Made by a program: the position numbers and the translations under genes. 64,000 nucleotides of DNA from the NCBI RefSeq assembly GCF_003996985.1, contig NZ_RJJX01000001.1:186001-250000 (forward strand), read 5' to 3'. The notes under the pieces were generated by a model, which saw nothing but the letters and a program-made list of their open reading frames with translations, was not told the origin of the DNA and made no database searches. How positions within the stretch are numbered: position 1 is the first letter of the stretch; each line of letters opens with the position of its first letter. Origin of the DNA: Ancylomarina longa. Its GTDB lineage: Bacteria > Bacteroidota > Bacteroidia > Bacteroidales > Marinifilaceae. Below are positions 1-10,496 of the stretch, in pieces.

Positions 1-1628
1 CGAGTCACCTTTCCTTTGCTGATTCCTGCAAACATGGTACTTACATACTCGGCAGTAAGCGCTGTTTTCATAAAGGCGTAAACCTCTTTTGAGCGAGCCA
101 AAACGCCAATATTTACCGTATCGCCTTTATCTCCTGATCGTGCCAAACATATTTTGCGTAGGGGTACTGTAATCCTTTTGTCATCGGCGTAAGCTTGTTT
201 TGTTTCCGCCACCTTACGAACAGGTGTCACCATCTCCCTTTCGTTGCCTAAAACAGATGCAATATCGTATTGTTCCTGCACCTCCCCATTATCATCTAAA
301 ATATGAACTTTAGAAATGATACTGGATTTGGGAACTAAGGTAGGCCAGTAGGTGATTACCTGCTGCATTCGGGCTCTTCCGCCGGTTACGGCTACTCCCG
401 GAGGTCCGCTTAAAATAAGTGGAGCAATGCTCATCGAAAACTTCTTTATTTTCTCGGTATCGGTATCGTAAACCGACAATCGCAATAGTATTTCGTTGGG
501 ATCGATATGCTCTGCCAGATGTTGGTGACAAGCATTATATCCGACAAACTCGGTATTCTTTTTCAGATAATCAGTATTTAAACGCTGCCAGAATATTTTC
601 TCAAATTCCTGTGCCTTATTTAGCACGCGACCACCACTAATTACGATGGAGCTGGTAGCTTTATATCCATCTTCGAAAGCCATAGACACCTTTAAGTAGG
701 GAGTAGAAGGATACCCCTTGGCATTTTTCACCGACACTTTATTCTCGGCGACTTGTTCCAATTGCAGATGGCTAAAATCGGCCACCACATCCGGACTGAT
801 ATACTGAGCAGGATTTCCCATTTCGTACACCAATTGCTCTCGGATGGTATCCACACTGATGAGTCCGCCCGTATTCTCGTGCTTGTAAACCGTAAATTCT
901 CCATTTTTATTCATTTCCACAATAGGATATCCCATATTATCCCAGCGCTCCACCTTTTGCCAATCGGTAAAGTTACCTCCGGTAGATTGAGCACCACATT
1001 CAATAATATGACCAGCAATCAGTCCGGCAGCCAGTTTGTCCCAATCATCGAGTTGCCATCCCAACTCATGAATCATGGGAGCCATAGTAACCGAAGTATC
1101 GGTAACCCGGCCTGCCAAAATTAGGTCGGCACCACTTTCCAGAGCTTTCAAGAGCGGAGGAACGCCCAGATAGATATTGGCACTTTGCAAGTTTTGAGAG
1201 ATAAGCTCAAAGCTTTCGCCGGTATCCATATTTTTAAAATCGGCTGCAGCCGGATAAAATTCATCAATCCTATCGATGATGTTATCGCCGTCCACCACAG
1301 CAATTTTAAGGCTAATGCCTTTCTTACTTAATTCGGATAAAATTTTGCGTGCGCAGCCAATAGGATTAATACCACCAGCATTGGTAATCATTCGTACGCC
1401 TTTCTGTTTCATCAGATCGGCAACATCCACAATTTGATCCACAAAATCGGTTACATATCCCAGCGACTCGTTCTTGAGCTGTTGTTTGCGAAGAATACTC
1501 ATGGTTACTTCGGCAAGAAAATCGGAAGAAATATAATCGACCGCTCCACCTTCGAGTTGCCTGCGTAATACATCGAGATCATCACCCCAAAAACCGCCTG
1601 CATTTGCAATTCTGATTTTGTTTCTCAT
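1..1628 (-). CDS. AtuA-family (DUF1446) acyclic terpene utilization protein, 3' end cut by window edge
   Basis: I translated this on the minus strand from the ATG at 1626-1628 (MRNKIRIANAGGFWGDD). The frame is open to the window edge, about 542 codons, so the C-terminus is missing. The N-terminal part has the AtuA glycine-rich start, an ITNAGGINPIGC motif and a LAGRVTDTSV motif. Near the visible end is RSGDKGDTVNIGVLARS, the start of the small C-terminal domain that AtuA-type proteins carry, so this is a long two-domain form. AtuA is known from citronellol/geranyl-CoA breakdown and has been proposed to act at the hydroxy-isohexenylglutaryl-CoA step, but its chemistry is not firmly established. 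It is the last visible gene of the carboxylase branch, 214 nt after mccA. No HMG-CoA lyase is visible in this cluster, so a lyase-like role is possible but inferred. Confidence 0.85.
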   Translation of the reverse strand, partial: MRNKIRIANAGGFWGDDLDVLRRQLEGGAVDYISSDFLAEVTMSILRKQQLKNESLGYVTDFVDQIVDVADLMKQKGVRMITNAGGINPIGCARKILSELSKKGISLKIAVVDGDNIIDRIDEFYPAAADFKNMDTGESFELISQNLQSANIYLGVPPLLKALESGADLILAGRVTDTSVTMAPMIHELGWQLDDWDKLAAGLIAGHIIECGAQSTGGNFTDWQKVERWDNMGYPIVEMNKNGEFTVYKHENTGGLISVDTIREQLVYEMGNPAQYISPDVVADFSHLQLEQVAENKVSVKNAKGYPSTPYLKVSMAFEDGYKATSSIVISGGRVLNKAQEFEKIFWQRLNTDYLKKNTEFVGYNACHQHLAEHIDPNEILLRLSVYDTDTEKIKKFSMSIAPLILSGPPGVAVTGGRARMQQVITYWPTLVPKSSIISKVHILDDNGEVQEQYDIASVLGNEREMVTPVRKVAETKQAYADDKRITVPLRKICLARSGDKGDTVNIGVLARSKEVYAFMKTALTAEYVSTMFAGISKGKVT

Positions 1629-1652
1629 ATCTGTTGATTTAATATTTAGTTG

Positions 1653-1690
1653 CAATATTGTCCTAATTAAATTGGTGCTTCGCGAAAACC
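1653..1690. repeat. Dispersed 38-bp repeat, copy 1
   Basis: This 38-bp stretch (core AAATTGGTGCTTCGC) recurs at 56944-56981 with about four mismatches. Both copies are intergenic and carry a short CAAT/ATTG inverted repeat. Copy 1 lies directly before a GC-rich tandem array. Confidence 0.6.
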
Positions 1691-1709
1691 AGCTGCGCTC
1701 GTGGGGAAG

Positions 1710-1842
1710 CTTTCGCAGATCCGCGGAAGCTCGCTGCCCTCAGCGGGAAACTTTCGCGAGTCCGCGGAAGCTTGCTGCCCTCAGCGGGAGACTTTCGCAA
1801 GCCCGCGGAAGTCTGCTGCCGCCAGCGGGAGACTTTCGCGCC
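1710..1842. repeat. 41-bp GC-rich tandem repeat array, three copies plus a partial fourth
   Basis: Units start at 1710, 1751 and 1792, with a partial unit at 1833, so the period is exactly 41 bp. Each unit contains CTTTCGC, then CCGCGGAAG, then a GCTGCC..CAGCGGGA block. GCGGG and CCCGC arms in neighbouring units can pair, so hairpins are possible. The array is far more GC-rich than its surroundings and fills most of the 214-nt gap between mccA and the AtuA gene inside one operon. Its last bases run up to the mccA stop codon. The period is not a multiple of three, so it is not coding in one frame. Confidence 0.85.
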
Positions 1843-3816
1843 TTATCGCTTTCCTAAAACCATAAGCTCCATCTCATTTTTCACTTGTTCGCCCTCATCA
1901 ACCAACACATTCTCAATTTCCCCATCGAAAGGTGCTAGTATATTATTTTCCATTTTCATTGCTTCCACGATGATTAACACATCGCCTTTGTTTACCTTCT
2001 GTCCTACCTGAGTCTCAATCTTCACCACCTTACCGGGCATAGGAGATAGAATCCGTCCATCGCTCGCATCGGTAGTGGTATTTGCCTTGCTTTTTGATTG
2101 AATTTCGGACCAGCGTTCCATCTCATGCACCAAGCCCTGGCAGCTCACAAAACTCTTTCCCGCCTGATTTTTCGATCGGTAAAAGCGATATCTCACGCCT
2201 TCATATTCCAAGGTTATTTTGTTATCCTGAATCTGTACATTTTCGAGTTGATAAAGCTGCTGATTGATGCTGATTTGGCAAGGATGCTCACTTAAAATAT
2301 CCACATCAAACAATTCTCCATCCAGTATTCTGATTCGTTTTCCTTGCTGTCGCCAATATCCTATTTCTTCCCAAATAGATTCCACCTTTTGTCGATGCAA
2401 TTCAAATAGGGTGAAGCTAATCTGAAAAAGCGCTTCCGGAATTTCTTCTCGTTCGGCTTGCATTTTTTCCCTTAACACCTCTGCATGATCCTGACAGAAA
2501 TGAGTAGAGATGCGATTCTCCTTAAAAGCATTAGTGCTTAAAAGTGCTTGCAGATAAAGGATATTATTCTTGATTCCGTGAATTTCGTACTCGTGCAAAG
2601 CACAATGCAATTGTTCCATAGCCAAAACCCGGTTCTCATCCCAAACCACCAATTTAGCAATCATGGGATCGTAATCAGGATAAATGGTACAGGGACCAAC
2701 TATAGACGAATCCACACGCAAGCGATGGGGAAAAGTTTTTGGTGCCTTATAAAAGCTGATGTCACCGGGGGAAGGAATAAAATCCTTTTCGGGATCTTCG
2801 GCATATATTCTGGCCTCAATGGCATGTCCCTTCATCGGGATATCCGCTTGCACCAAATTCAAGGATCTTCCCGAAGCAATTGCCAGTTGTTGTGCTACCA
2901 AATCTATTCCGGTTATCATTTCCGTTACCGGATGTTCCACCTGTATTCGGGTATTCATCTCTAAAAAGTAGAAATTCAAATCCCCGTCAACCAGAAATTC
3001 CACCGTGCCGGCACTCCTGTAGTTCATTTTTTTGGCAATAAGAACAGCCGTCTGCCCCATTTTTTCCCGTAAGGCAGCGTTTAGCGTAGGCGATGGAGCT
3101 TCCTCAATCACTTTCTGAAACCTGCGCTGAATAGAGCATTCCCGTTCGTATAAATGCACCACATTTCCTTGCTGATCAGCCAAAATCTGCACCTCGATAT
3201 GTCGGGGATTTTCGATATAGCGTTCGACCAAAAGCGCACCATCGCCAAAATAGGTTGCTGCCTCACGAGAAGTAGATTCCAGAGCCTGTTGCAATTCCTC
3301 CGTCCGATATACGATACGCATTCCCTTACCACCACCACCGGCCGCTGCTTTAATCAACAGCGGAAATTGTAATTGCTTGCTTGCCTCAGCCAGACTATCT
3401 ATGGTGCCAGTGACCCCCTCCAATACCGGAACGCCAATTGATTTGGCAAATTCGCGGGCATTCACTTTGTTTCCCATAAGGGTGATTGCTGTTGCATCCG
3501 GACCAATAAAATCGATGTTCGCTTGCTGGCACAATAGTGCGAAAGCTGCATTCTCGGCCAAAAAACCGTAACCGGGATGAATGGCATCTGCATTGGCTCG
3601 TTTTGCAATCTCCACAATCTGATGAGCATTTAAATAGGTTTGCTGCAAATCGTTTCCCTTTAAAGGGAAAGCCTCATCGGCTTGCTTTACATGCTCCGCC
3701 TGCCTATCGAGTTCGGTGTACAAAGCTATGGTTTGAATGCCCAGATTTTTTGCTGTACGCATAATTCTGAGGGCAATTTCGCCACGATTCGCTATCAATA
3801 TTCGTTTGTAGTACAT
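1843..3816 (-). CDS. mccA: Methylcrotonyl-CoA carboxylase-type biotin carboxylase/carrier (alpha) subunit
   Basis: This 657-residue protein has a biotin carboxylase domain (residues about 1-450) followed by a linker and a C-terminal biotinyl domain. It opens with KRILIANRGEIALRI, has the ATP-grasp glycine loop KAAAGGGGKGMR near residue 165, and an EAMKMEN biotinylation motif whose Lys is K621, 36 residues from the end. The length and order match MccA/LiuD, which loads carboxybiotin for 3-methylcrotonyl-CoA to 3-methylglutaconyl-CoA in leucine breakdown. Geranyl-CoA carboxylase (AtuF) and propionyl-CoA carboxylase have the same architecture. The adjacent mccB and LiuC-like hydratase favour MCC, while the AtuA neighbour keeps a terpenoid acyl-CoA open. 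It is cytosolic, and the gene begins 42 nt after the hydratase. Confidence 0.88.
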   Translation of the reverse strand: MYYKRILIANRGEIALRIMRTAKNLGIQTIALYTELDRQAEHVKQADEAFPLKGNDLQQTYLNAHQIVEIAKRANADAIHPGYGFLAENAAFALLCQQANIDFIGPDATAITLMGNKVNAREFAKSIGVPVLEGVTGTIDSLAEASKQLQFPLLIKAAAGGGGKGMRIVYRTEELQQALESTSREAATYFGDGALLVERYIENPRHIEVQILADQQGNVVHLYERECSIQRRFQKVIEEAPSPTLNAALREKMGQTAVLIAKKMNYRSAGTVEFLVDGDLNFYFLEMNTRIQVEHPVTEMITGIDLVAQQLAIASGRSLNLVQADIPMKGHAIEARIYAEDPEKDFIPSPGDISFYKAPKTFPHRLRVDSSIVGPCTIYPDYDPMIAKLVVWDENRVLAMEQLHCALHEYEIHGIKNNILYLQALLSTNAFKENRISTHFCQDHAEVLREKMQAEREEIPEALFQISFTLFELHRQKVESIWEEIGYWRQQGKRIRILDGELFDVDILSEHPCQISINQQLYQLENVQIQDNKITLEYEGVRYRFYRSKNQAGKSFVSCQGLVHEMERWSEIQSKSKANTTTDASDGRILSPMPGKVVKIETQVGQKVNKGDVLIIVEAMKMENNILAPFDGEIENVLVDEGEQVKNEMELMVLGKR

Positions 3817-3858
3817 GTAATTGTTTTCATTTGCGATGCCTATCCCGCACCTCTTAAA

Positions 3859-4662
3859 TTAATCCATTTTATCCACCCAATTCGGTTTGCGTTTTTCGAG
3901 GAAGGAGTTCATGCCTTCCTGTCCTTCCGCTGATTGTCGGAGTTCGGCAATCATTCGGGCAGTATTTTCCATCGCCTGCTCATGATTCCATACATTTTTC
4001 ACATCGTACAGCAGCTGCTTGCAGGTAGAAACAGCTATCGGACCGCTTGTCTTTAATTTAGATATCAGATCCACTAATTTAGCATCCAATTTTTTCTCTC
4101 CTCCCGACCAGTTCACCAATCCTGCTTTTTGAGCTTCCTTTCCTCTAAATCGCATGCCGGTAAGCATCAATTCCTTCGATTTATATTCCCCCACGCGCTT
4201 CACAACGTATGGCGAAATACAGGCAGGTACAATTCCTATTTTCACTTCGCTGAGCGAGAATACCGTTTGTTTATGAGCCAGCACAAAATCGCAGGCAGCA
4301 AGCAGTCCGTTCGCACCTCCAATAGCAGCTCCATGCACCAAGGCTACAGTAGGAAACTTACATGCATAAATGGCATTAAAACATTGCGACAGATTAAAAC
4401 TCTCCTGATAATTTTCCTGATAGGAATAATTGGCAACTCCTTTCATCCAATTCAGATCGGCTCCGGCACAAAAGGATTTCCCTTTTCCTTTAAGCAATAC
4501 CACGCGCAAAGTTTGATAATCCATCTGCTCTATTTCACCAAAACAATGCAGTATGTCGGCTATCATCACCTCGTTAAAGGCATTATGAATTTCCGGTCGA
4601 TTCAAACAAATGGTACCGATCTTATTTTCTATACTAAAGGTTATCGTTTGATATTCTTTCAT
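3859..4662 (-). CDS. liuC: Enoyl-CoA hydratase/isomerase, LiuC-type methylglutaconyl-CoA hydratase
   Basis: This is a 267-residue crotonase-fold protein. It has the oxyanion-hole segment FCAGADLNWMKG, the GGANGLLAACD segment and then SLSEVKIGIVPACISPYV. The second catalytic Glu (in LSEVKIG) is present. The first catalytic Glu position is Asn/Gly-like (GGANGL instead of GGGLEL), a pattern shared with LiuC-type methylglutaconyl-CoA hydratases and unlike classical short-chain enoyl-CoA hydratases. The expected reaction is 3-methylglutaconyl-CoA to HMG-CoA. It sits between mccB (26 nt) and mccA (42 nt), which is the usual leucine-pathway order. The function is inferred from family and context. 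Confidence 0.82.
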   Translation of the reverse strand: MKEYQTITFSIENKIGTICLNRPEIHNAFNEVMIADILHCFGEIEQMDYQTLRVVLLKGKGKSFCAGADLNWMKGVANYSYQENYQESFNLSQCFNAIYACKFPTVALVHGAAIGGANGLLAACDFVLAHKQTVFSLSEVKIGIVPACISPYVVKRVGEYKSKELMLTGMRFRGKEAQKAGLVNWSGGEKKLDAKLVDLISKLKTSGPIAVSTCKQLLYDVKNVWNHEQAMENTARMIAELRQSAEGQEGMNSFLEKRKPNWVDKMD

Positions 4663-4688
4663 TTTCTTGCTCGGATAGATTATTAAAA

Positions 4689-6296
4689 TTACATGCGGAA
4701 GATGCCAAATTCCGGCTCACCGTATTCTTTATTGAGAGAAGCTGCAATTCCCATAGCCAGCACCTTTCGGGTATCTGCCGGATCGATAATACCATCGTCC
4801 CATAAACGAGAAGTACTGAAATAAGCAGAACCCTCCCGTTCATATTTTTCCAGAATATCGGCTTTCAATTTATTCTGTTCCTTCTCCGGAAACTCCAAAC
4901 CTCTTTTCTTCAATTGCTGTTCTTTTACCTGAACCAACACTCCGGCAGCTTGCTCCCCGCCCATTACCGAAATCTTGGCATTGGGCCACATAAACAACAA
5001 GCGAGGTTCATAAGCCCGACCAGCCATGGCATAGTTACCAGCACCAAACGATCCCCCTACAATTACAGTAAACTTAGGAACCTGAGCGTTAGCAACCGCA
5101 TGTACCATTTTAGCACCATCGCGGGCAATTCCCTTGTGTTCGTATTCTTTTCCTACCATAAAACCGGTAATATTCTGCAAGAAGATCAATGGTATCTTCC
5201 GAAAACTGCACAACTCGATAAAATGAGCTGCTTTCAGCGATGTTTCGGAAAAGATGATGCCATTATTAGCAATAATTCCAACTGGAAATCCCATGATCTT
5301 TGCAAAACCAGTTACGATAGTCGGAGCATATCTCTCCTTAAATTCCTGAAAAGAGCTGCCATCCACAATCCGCATGATGATTTCCCTCGCATCCACAGGT
5401 TTTTTGAAATCCAAAGGAGCCAAACCGTATAATTCTTCAGCTGGATACAAAGGTTCCTGAACCTCGGTGCGTTCTAGTCCATACCTTTTCACCTTAGGCA
5501 TGGATTCGAATATATCACGACAAATCTGTATCGCATGTCGATCGTCCTGAGCAAGATGATCAGCCACTCCCGAAATACTGGTATGTACATCGGCACCACC
5601 CAGTTCCTCTGCCGTTACCTCTTCGCCTGTTGCGGCTTTCACCAATGGAGGTCCGCCAATAAAAATGGTTCCCTGTCCTTTCACGATGATGGTTTCATCA
5701 CTCATGGCAGGCACATAAGCACCACCAGCGGTACACGAACCCATTACCAGTGAGATTTGCGGAATTCCTCTGGCGGACATCTTCGATTGATTGAAGAAAA
5801 ACCTGCCAAAATCGTATTTGTCAGGGAATACTTTCGATTGCTCCGGCAGAAATACACCTCCCGAATCGACCATGTAAATACATGACAGATGATTTTCCAT
5901 GGCAATTTCCTGTGCACGGATATGTTTTTTAATCGTTTCCTTGATGTAAGTACCACCTTTTACAGTAGCATCATTGGCTATTATTACGCATTCCCTTCCA
6001 TGAATAACCCCAATACCGGTAACAATACCCGCTGAAGGGAATTGATTTTTGTATTGATCGCAAGCAGCCATCGCTGATAGCTCCAGGAAGGGAGTATTCT
6101 TATCCAAGAGTAGTTCTATTCTATCGCGTACCAGCAATTTTCCACGCTTCAGATGCCTATCCTTAGCCTTTTCGTCGACTCCATTCATGATAGCTTGTAA
6201 TCGCTGCCGATAGTCCGTCAACAATTGTTTATAGGCTTCTCTGTTCTCCAGAAAATCCGCTGATTTCACGTTTATTTTAGTTTGTAGGGCTTTCAA
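4689..6296 (-). CDS. mccB: Methylcrotonyl-CoA carboxylase-type carboxyltransferase (beta) subunit
   Basis: This is a 535-residue acyl-CoA carboxyltransferase, the length typical of MccB/LiuB. The N-terminal half carries GKLLVRDRIELLLDKNTPF and SGGVFLPEQ. The C-terminal half has NGIIFSETSLKAAHFIEL and GSFGAGNYAMAGRAY, then SVMGGEQAAGVL, all strongly MCC-like. It transfers carboxyl from the MccA biotin to 3-methylcrotonyl-CoA. Gene order is icmF - mccB - hydratase - mccA, with short gaps (39 nt upstream, 26 nt downstream), so co-transcription is likely. Geranyl-CoA carboxylase beta (AtuC) is the closest alternative. Confidence 0.9.
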   Translation of the reverse strand: MKALQTKINVKSADFLENREAYKQLLTDYRQRLQAIMNGVDEKAKDRHLKRGKLLVRDRIELLLDKNTPFLELSAMAACDQYKNQFPSAGIVTGIGVIHGRECVIIANDATVKGGTYIKETIKKHIRAQEIAMENHLSCIYMVDSGGVFLPEQSKVFPDKYDFGRFFFNQSKMSARGIPQISLVMGSCTAGGAYVPAMSDETIIVKGQGTIFIGGPPLVKAATGEEVTAEELGGADVHTSISGVADHLAQDDRHAIQICRDIFESMPKVKRYGLERTEVQEPLYPAEELYGLAPLDFKKPVDAREIIMRIVDGSSFQEFKERYAPTIVTGFAKIMGFPVGIIANNGIIFSETSLKAAHFIELCSFRKIPLIFLQNITGFMVGKEYEHKGIARDGAKMVHAVANAQVPKFTVIVGGSFGAGNYAMAGRAYEPRLLFMWPNAKISVMGGEQAAGVLVQVKEQQLKKRGLEFPEKEQNKLKADILEKYEREGSAYFSTSRLWDDGIIDPADTRKVLAMGIAASLNKEYGEPEFGIFRM

Positions 6297-6335
6297 TTTT
6301 ATTGTCTTTTTGGTTTCTAAGTTTCAGAGTAACTA

Positions 6336-9300
6336 TTACATATTCCTTCTATATTGTCCGCCAACCTCATATAAAGCATTGGTAATTTGTCCTAGCGTAC
6401 AGTATTTACAGACTTCCATAAGCGATGCGAATATGTTCTCGTTATGTAGCGCAGTTTCTTTTAAATTTTGTAGCGCCAAACCAGCTTTTTCTTTCTGATT
6501 CTCCTGAACAAGCTCTTTAAATTTAACCTGGTGTTCCTTTTCCGATTCGTCTGATCGGATCACCTCTTTGGGTTGCACAGTTGGAGAACCTTGAGAATTT
6601 AAAAAGGTATTTACTCCAATAATTGGTAATTCGCCACTATGCTTTAAACCTTCGTAATACATCGATTCTGATTGTATTTTACCACGCTGATACATGGTTT
6701 CCATAGCTCCCAATACTCCACCTCTCTCGGTCAACCTGTCGAATTCTAGCATTACGGCCTCTTCAACCAAATTGGTAAGCTCATCCAAAATAAAAGAACC
6801 CTGCAATGGGTTTTCATTCTTCACCAAGCCAAATTCCTTATTAATAATAAGCTGAATTGCCATTGCCCTGCGAACCGATTCTTCTGTTGGCGTTGTAATT
6901 GCCTCATCGTAAGCATTGGTGTGTAAAGAATTACAATTGTCATAAATGCCTGTTAGCGCCTGAAGTGTGGTTCTAATATCATTAAACTCAATTTCTTGAG
7001 CGTGTAAGGATCTTCCGGATGTTTGTATATGATATTTCAATTTTTGAGAGCGACTGTTCGCCTTGTATAAGAATTTCATGGCCTTCGCCCAAATTATTCT
7101 GGCTACTCTGCCTATAACGGTATATTCCGGATCCATCCCATTGGAAAAGAAAAAGGATAAGTTCGGGGCAAATTCATCTACATGCATTCCTCGGGAGATG
7201 TAATATTCAACTAAGGTAAATCCATTAGACAAGGTAAAGGCCAATTGAGTAATAGGATTTGCTCCCGCTTCCGCGATATGATAGCCGGAAATAGAAACTG
7301 AGTAGAAATTTCTTACTTGCTTATCTATGAAATATTGCTGGATATCCCCCATCATCTTAAGGGCAAAATCGATAGAAAAGATACAGGTGTTCTGCGCCTG
7401 ATCTTCCTTTAGCATATCCGCCTGAACTGTTCCGCGGATCTTGCAAATGGTTTCTGATTTAATCTTGTCATATACTTCTTTTGGCAATACCTGATCTCCG
7501 GTAAGCCCAAGTAATAACAGTCCTAATCCGTTATTTTCCTTTGGTAGATTGCCTTGATAAGTAATTCTTTGTTTGCCGGCATATATTTGCACAATCTTTT
7601 GATTCACCTCATCCAAGAGTCCATTTTCCCGAATATACTTTTCGCATTGCTGATCGATTGCCACATTCATAAAGTAAGCAACCATCATTGGTGCTGGTCC
7701 GTTGATTGTCATGGAAACCGATGTTTTGGGATCACATAAATCGAATCCACTATATAATTTCTTGGCATCATCCAAACTGGCGACTGAAACACCGGAATTT
7801 CCAACCTTTCCGTATATATCCGGACGATAATCTGGATCGGCACCATAAAGTGTGACCGAATCAAAAGCTGTGGACAAACGAACAGCTGGTTGTCCTGCAG
7901 CTAAATAATGAAAACGCTTATTGGTTCTTTCGGGAGAGCCTTCCCCGGCAAACATTCTGGTAGGATCTTCACCTTCCCGTTTGAAAGGAAAAACACCTGC
8001 AGCATATGGAAATTCGCCTGGAACATTTTCCATTAAATTCCATTTCACAATATCACCCCAACTTCTGTATTTTGGTAATGCAATCTTAGATATCCGACTA
8101 TGCGACATCGTTTCGATGAAAGTCTTTACGCAAACTTCCTTATTTCTTACTTTATAACAGTACAGATCATTTTTATACTTCAACTGCTTCTCTTTCCAAC
8201 CATCGATAATAGCCTGATATTTGAAGTCTTTCTTTAAGGATTTTATCTTTTCTTTCAAACTGATTTGAACCACATCTTCCACAAATAAAACAAGTGATTT
8301 GTTCAATGCATAAAGTTGATCTGCTATTTCAGCTTGTTCTTCTGCTTTTCTGTTATATTTTCGGACCGTTGCGGCTATTTCAGACAAATAACGAACTCTC
8401 GAAGGTGGCACAATTTCTATTTTTTCCACCGCATCCAATAATGGCTTCTCGCCATCCTTAAAAATATCTGCTTTTGTTGATTCTTTGATAAATTGAACCA
8501 GCTTATGATACAGAACATTCACCCCATGATCATTAAATTGGGAAGCCACTGTACCGTAAACTGGCATATCCTCTACTTCGGTATCCCACAATAAATGATT
8601 TCGCTGATATTGCTTTTTCACATCGCGTAAAGCATCCTGCGCACCATACTTATCAGATTTATTAATCGCAACAAGATCAGCAAAATCAAGCATATCAATT
8701 TTTTCTAATTGTGTCGCTGCTCCAAAATCAGGAGTCATTACATACAATTTCACATCGCTATGATCTACAATTTCCGTATCGGATTGTCCAATGCCAGAAC
8801 TCTCCAAAAAGATGCAATCAAAACCTGCCGATTTAAAAAGAATTAAAGCATCTCCAACATGTTTTGACAATGCCAGGTTCGCACGGCGTGTAGCCAATGA
8901 TCTCAAATAAATATTAGGATTATGGATGGAGTTCATTCGGATACGATCACCCAGCAATGCACCGCCACTCTTTTTCCGGGATGGATCCACGGAGAGAATT
9001 GCAATCTTTAAATCCGGATAGTCAAATTGAAACCTTCTAATCAGCTCATCGCTAAGGGAAGATTTTCCTGCTCCGCCAGTTCCCGTAATTCCAATCACAG
9101 GAGTTATACTAATCTTTGCTTGGTTTCTTAGTTTTAGAAACAAGTCTGATTCCTGAAGTAGATCTTGTTCTGCCAAACTTATTAAGCGGGATAATAGTTT
9201 TACCTGATCTGTTGTAATTTCAGATGCTTTAGGAAGCTCAATTTGATCCAGTGAATAATCAGATTTTTCCAATACCTCATTAATCATTCCCTGTAATCCC

Positions 9301-9689
9301 AGATTACGCCCATCATCCGGAGAATACAATCCTGCAATTCCATATTGCTCCAATTCCTTAATCTCTGATGGCAATATCACACCACCTCCACCACCAAAAA
9401 TCTTAATATGATCAGCCTTTTTCTCTTTCAGCAAATCATACATATACTTAAAAAACTCCATGTGCCCACCCTGATAAGAACTAATTGCAATAGCCTGAGC
9501 ATCTTCCTGAATAGCACAATTCACGATTTCTTCTACAGAACGATTGTGTCCCAAATGAATGACTTCAGCTCCCGAAGCCTGAATAATTCGGCGCATAATA
9601 TTAATGGAAGCATCATGCCCATCAAAAAGTGAAGTGGCAGTTACTATTCGTACTGAATTCTTAAGCTGATAAGCAGTATTTGTATTCAT
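6336..9689 (-). CDS. icmF: Fused isobutyryl-CoA mutase with built-in G-protein chaperone (IcmF)
   Basis: This 1117-residue fusion has three parts. An N-terminal cobalamin-binding domain contains DGHDAS with the lower ligand at H25. A MeaB/ArgK-type GTPase has its P-loop at about residues 200-211 ([12 protein letters not shown]) and an NKSD motif. A methylmalonyl-CoA-mutase-like TIM barrel begins after about residue 540 ([24 protein letters not shown]). This order and length are those of IcmF, the adenosylcobalamin enzyme interconverting isobutyryl-CoA and n-butyryl-CoA; some members act on isovaleryl/pivalyl-CoA. It would let valine-derived isobutyryl-CoA enter the beta-oxidation genes upstream. 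The gene is 9 nt after the CCG-domain gene and 39 nt before mccB. Confidence 0.93.
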   Translation of the reverse strand: MNTNTAYQLKNSVRIVTATSLFDGHDASINIMRRIIQASGAEVIHLGHNRSVEEIVNCAIQEDAQAIAISSYQGGHMEFFKYMYDLLKEKKADHIKIFGGGGGVILPSEIKELEQYGIAGLYSPDDGRNLGLQGMINEVLEKSDYSLDQIELPKASEITTDQVKLLSRLISLAEQDLLQESDLFLKLRNQAKISITPVIGITGTGGAGKSSLSDELIRRFQFDYPDLKIAILSVDPSRKKSGGALLGDRIRMNSIHNPNIYLRSLATRRANLALSKHVGDALILFKSAGFDCIFLESSGIGQSDTEIVDHSDVKLYVMTPDFGAATQLEKIDMLDFADLVAINKSDKYGAQDALRDVKKQYQRNHLLWDTEVEDMPVYGTVASQFNDHGVNVLYHKLVQFIKESTKADIFKDGEKPLLDAVEKIEIVPPSRVRYLSEIAATVRKYNRKAEEQAEIADQLYALNKSLVLFVEDVVQISLKEKIKSLKKDFKYQAIIDGWKEKQLKYKNDLYCYKVRNKEVCVKTFIETMSHSRISKIALPKYRSWGDIVKWNLMENVPGEFPYAAGVFPFKREGEDPTRMFAGEGSPERTNKRFHYLAAGQPAVRLSTAFDSVTLYGADPDYRPDIYGKVGNSGVSVASLDDAKKLYSGFDLCDPKTSVSMTINGPAPMMVAYFMNVAIDQQCEKYIRENGLLDEVNQKIVQIYAGKQRITYQGNLPKENNGLGLLLLGLTGDQVLPKEVYDKIKSETICKIRGTVQADMLKEDQAQNTCIFSIDFALKMMGDIQQYFIDKQVRNFYSVSISGYHIAEAGANPITQLAFTLSNGFTLVEYYISRGMHVDEFAPNLSFFFSNGMDPEYTVIGRVARIIWAKAMKFLYKANSRSQKLKYHIQTSGRSLHAQEIEFNDIRTTLQALTGIYDNCNSLHTNAYDEAITTPTEESVRRAMAIQLIINKEFGLVKNENPLQGSFILDELTNLVEEAVMLEFDRLTERGGVLGAMETMYQRGKIQSESMYYEGLKHSGELPIIGVNTFLNSQGSPTVQPKEVIRSDESEKEHQVKFKELVQENQKEKAGLALQNLKETALHNENIFASLMEVCKYCTLGQITNALYEVGGQYRRNM

Positions 9690-9698
9690 ATCAAAATA

Positions 9699-10496
9699 TT
9701 ACAATTCTAAAGCTCTTTCAATTATTTCGGCTACATCCAAATTCTGTAATTCGTTCTCTTTATTCTTTAATTTTATTCCATCGGTAAGCATGGTCATGCA
9801 GAACGGGCATGCTGAAGCGACTTTATCAACCTTTCGCTCGATTATTTCTTCGGTACGCTCAATATTTACTTCCTTCTCCCCCTTTTCGGCTTCCTTAAAC
9901 ATTTGAGCTCCACCGGCTCCACAGCAAAGACCAAAGCTTCTCGATCTTTTCATTTCCTTCACCTCACCAAAAACTGCTTTCACAACATTGCGTGGTGCCT
10001 CATATATTTTGTTTCCTCTCCCCAAATAACAGGGATCATGATAGGTTATGGTCTCCCCTTTAAATGGGTTATTCTCCAATTTTAGCTTTCCGGATTGAAT
10101 CATTTCATTCAAAAAGACAGTGTAATTAATAACCTCGTAATTACCTCCAAGATCTGGGTATTCATTTTTTAGAGTATTATAGCAATGCGGGCAGGTACAA
10201 ATTATCTTTTTCACTTCATAAGCATTCAATGTCTCAATGTTTTGCATTGCCTGCATCTGAAATAACATTTCATTACCAGCTCGCTTTGCAGCATCACCAG
10301 TGCAGCTCTCTTCTTTTCCTAAAACAGCATAACTAACCCCCAGGTGATTTAAAATTTTGGAAAAAGCTCTCGCTACCTTTTGGTATCTATCATCGAAAGC
10401 ACCCGCACAACCAACCCAATAGAGGTATTCCGGATTTTCACCTTTTGCAGCTAAATCTGCCATTATCGGAACATTAATTTTAGTATCCTTTGTCAT
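9699..10496 (-). CDS. CCG-domain Fe-S oxidoreductase subunit (C-terminal half of a split ETF:menaquinone oxidoreductase)
   Basis: This 265-residue soluble protein has two cysteine-rich CCG-type half-domains: VGCAGAFD with CTCPHCYN in the first, and YHDPCYLGRG, GLCCGAGGAQM and ACPFCMTML in the second. Such domains bind unusual Fe-S clusters, as in HdrB, GlpC and LutA. It lies immediately after the gene for a membrane cytochrome-b/ferredoxin protein and etfBA. In one-piece EMO/DUF224 proteins the same modules follow each other in a single chain, so these two genes look like a split version. The expected role is passing ETF electrons to menaquinone. No signal peptide is seen. Confidence 0.82.
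   Translation of the reverse strand: MTKDTKINVPIMADLAAKGENPEYLYWVGCAGAFDDRYQKVARAFSKILNHLGVSYAVLGKEESCTGDAAKRAGNEMLFQMQAMQNIETLNAYEVKKIICTCPHCYNTLKNEYPDLGGNYEVINYTVFLNEMIQSGKLKLENNPFKGETITYHDPCYLGRGNKIYEAPRNVVKAVFGEVKEMKRSRSFGLCCGAGGAQMFKEAEKGEKEVNIERTEEIIERKVDKVASACPFCMTMLTDGIKLKNKENELQNLDVAEIIERALEL

Noticed and set aside
1618-1857. 79-codon plus-strand frames across the 41-bp array
   Set aside because: They only reflect the GC-rich repeat and overlap the mccA end; no protein family match is apparent.
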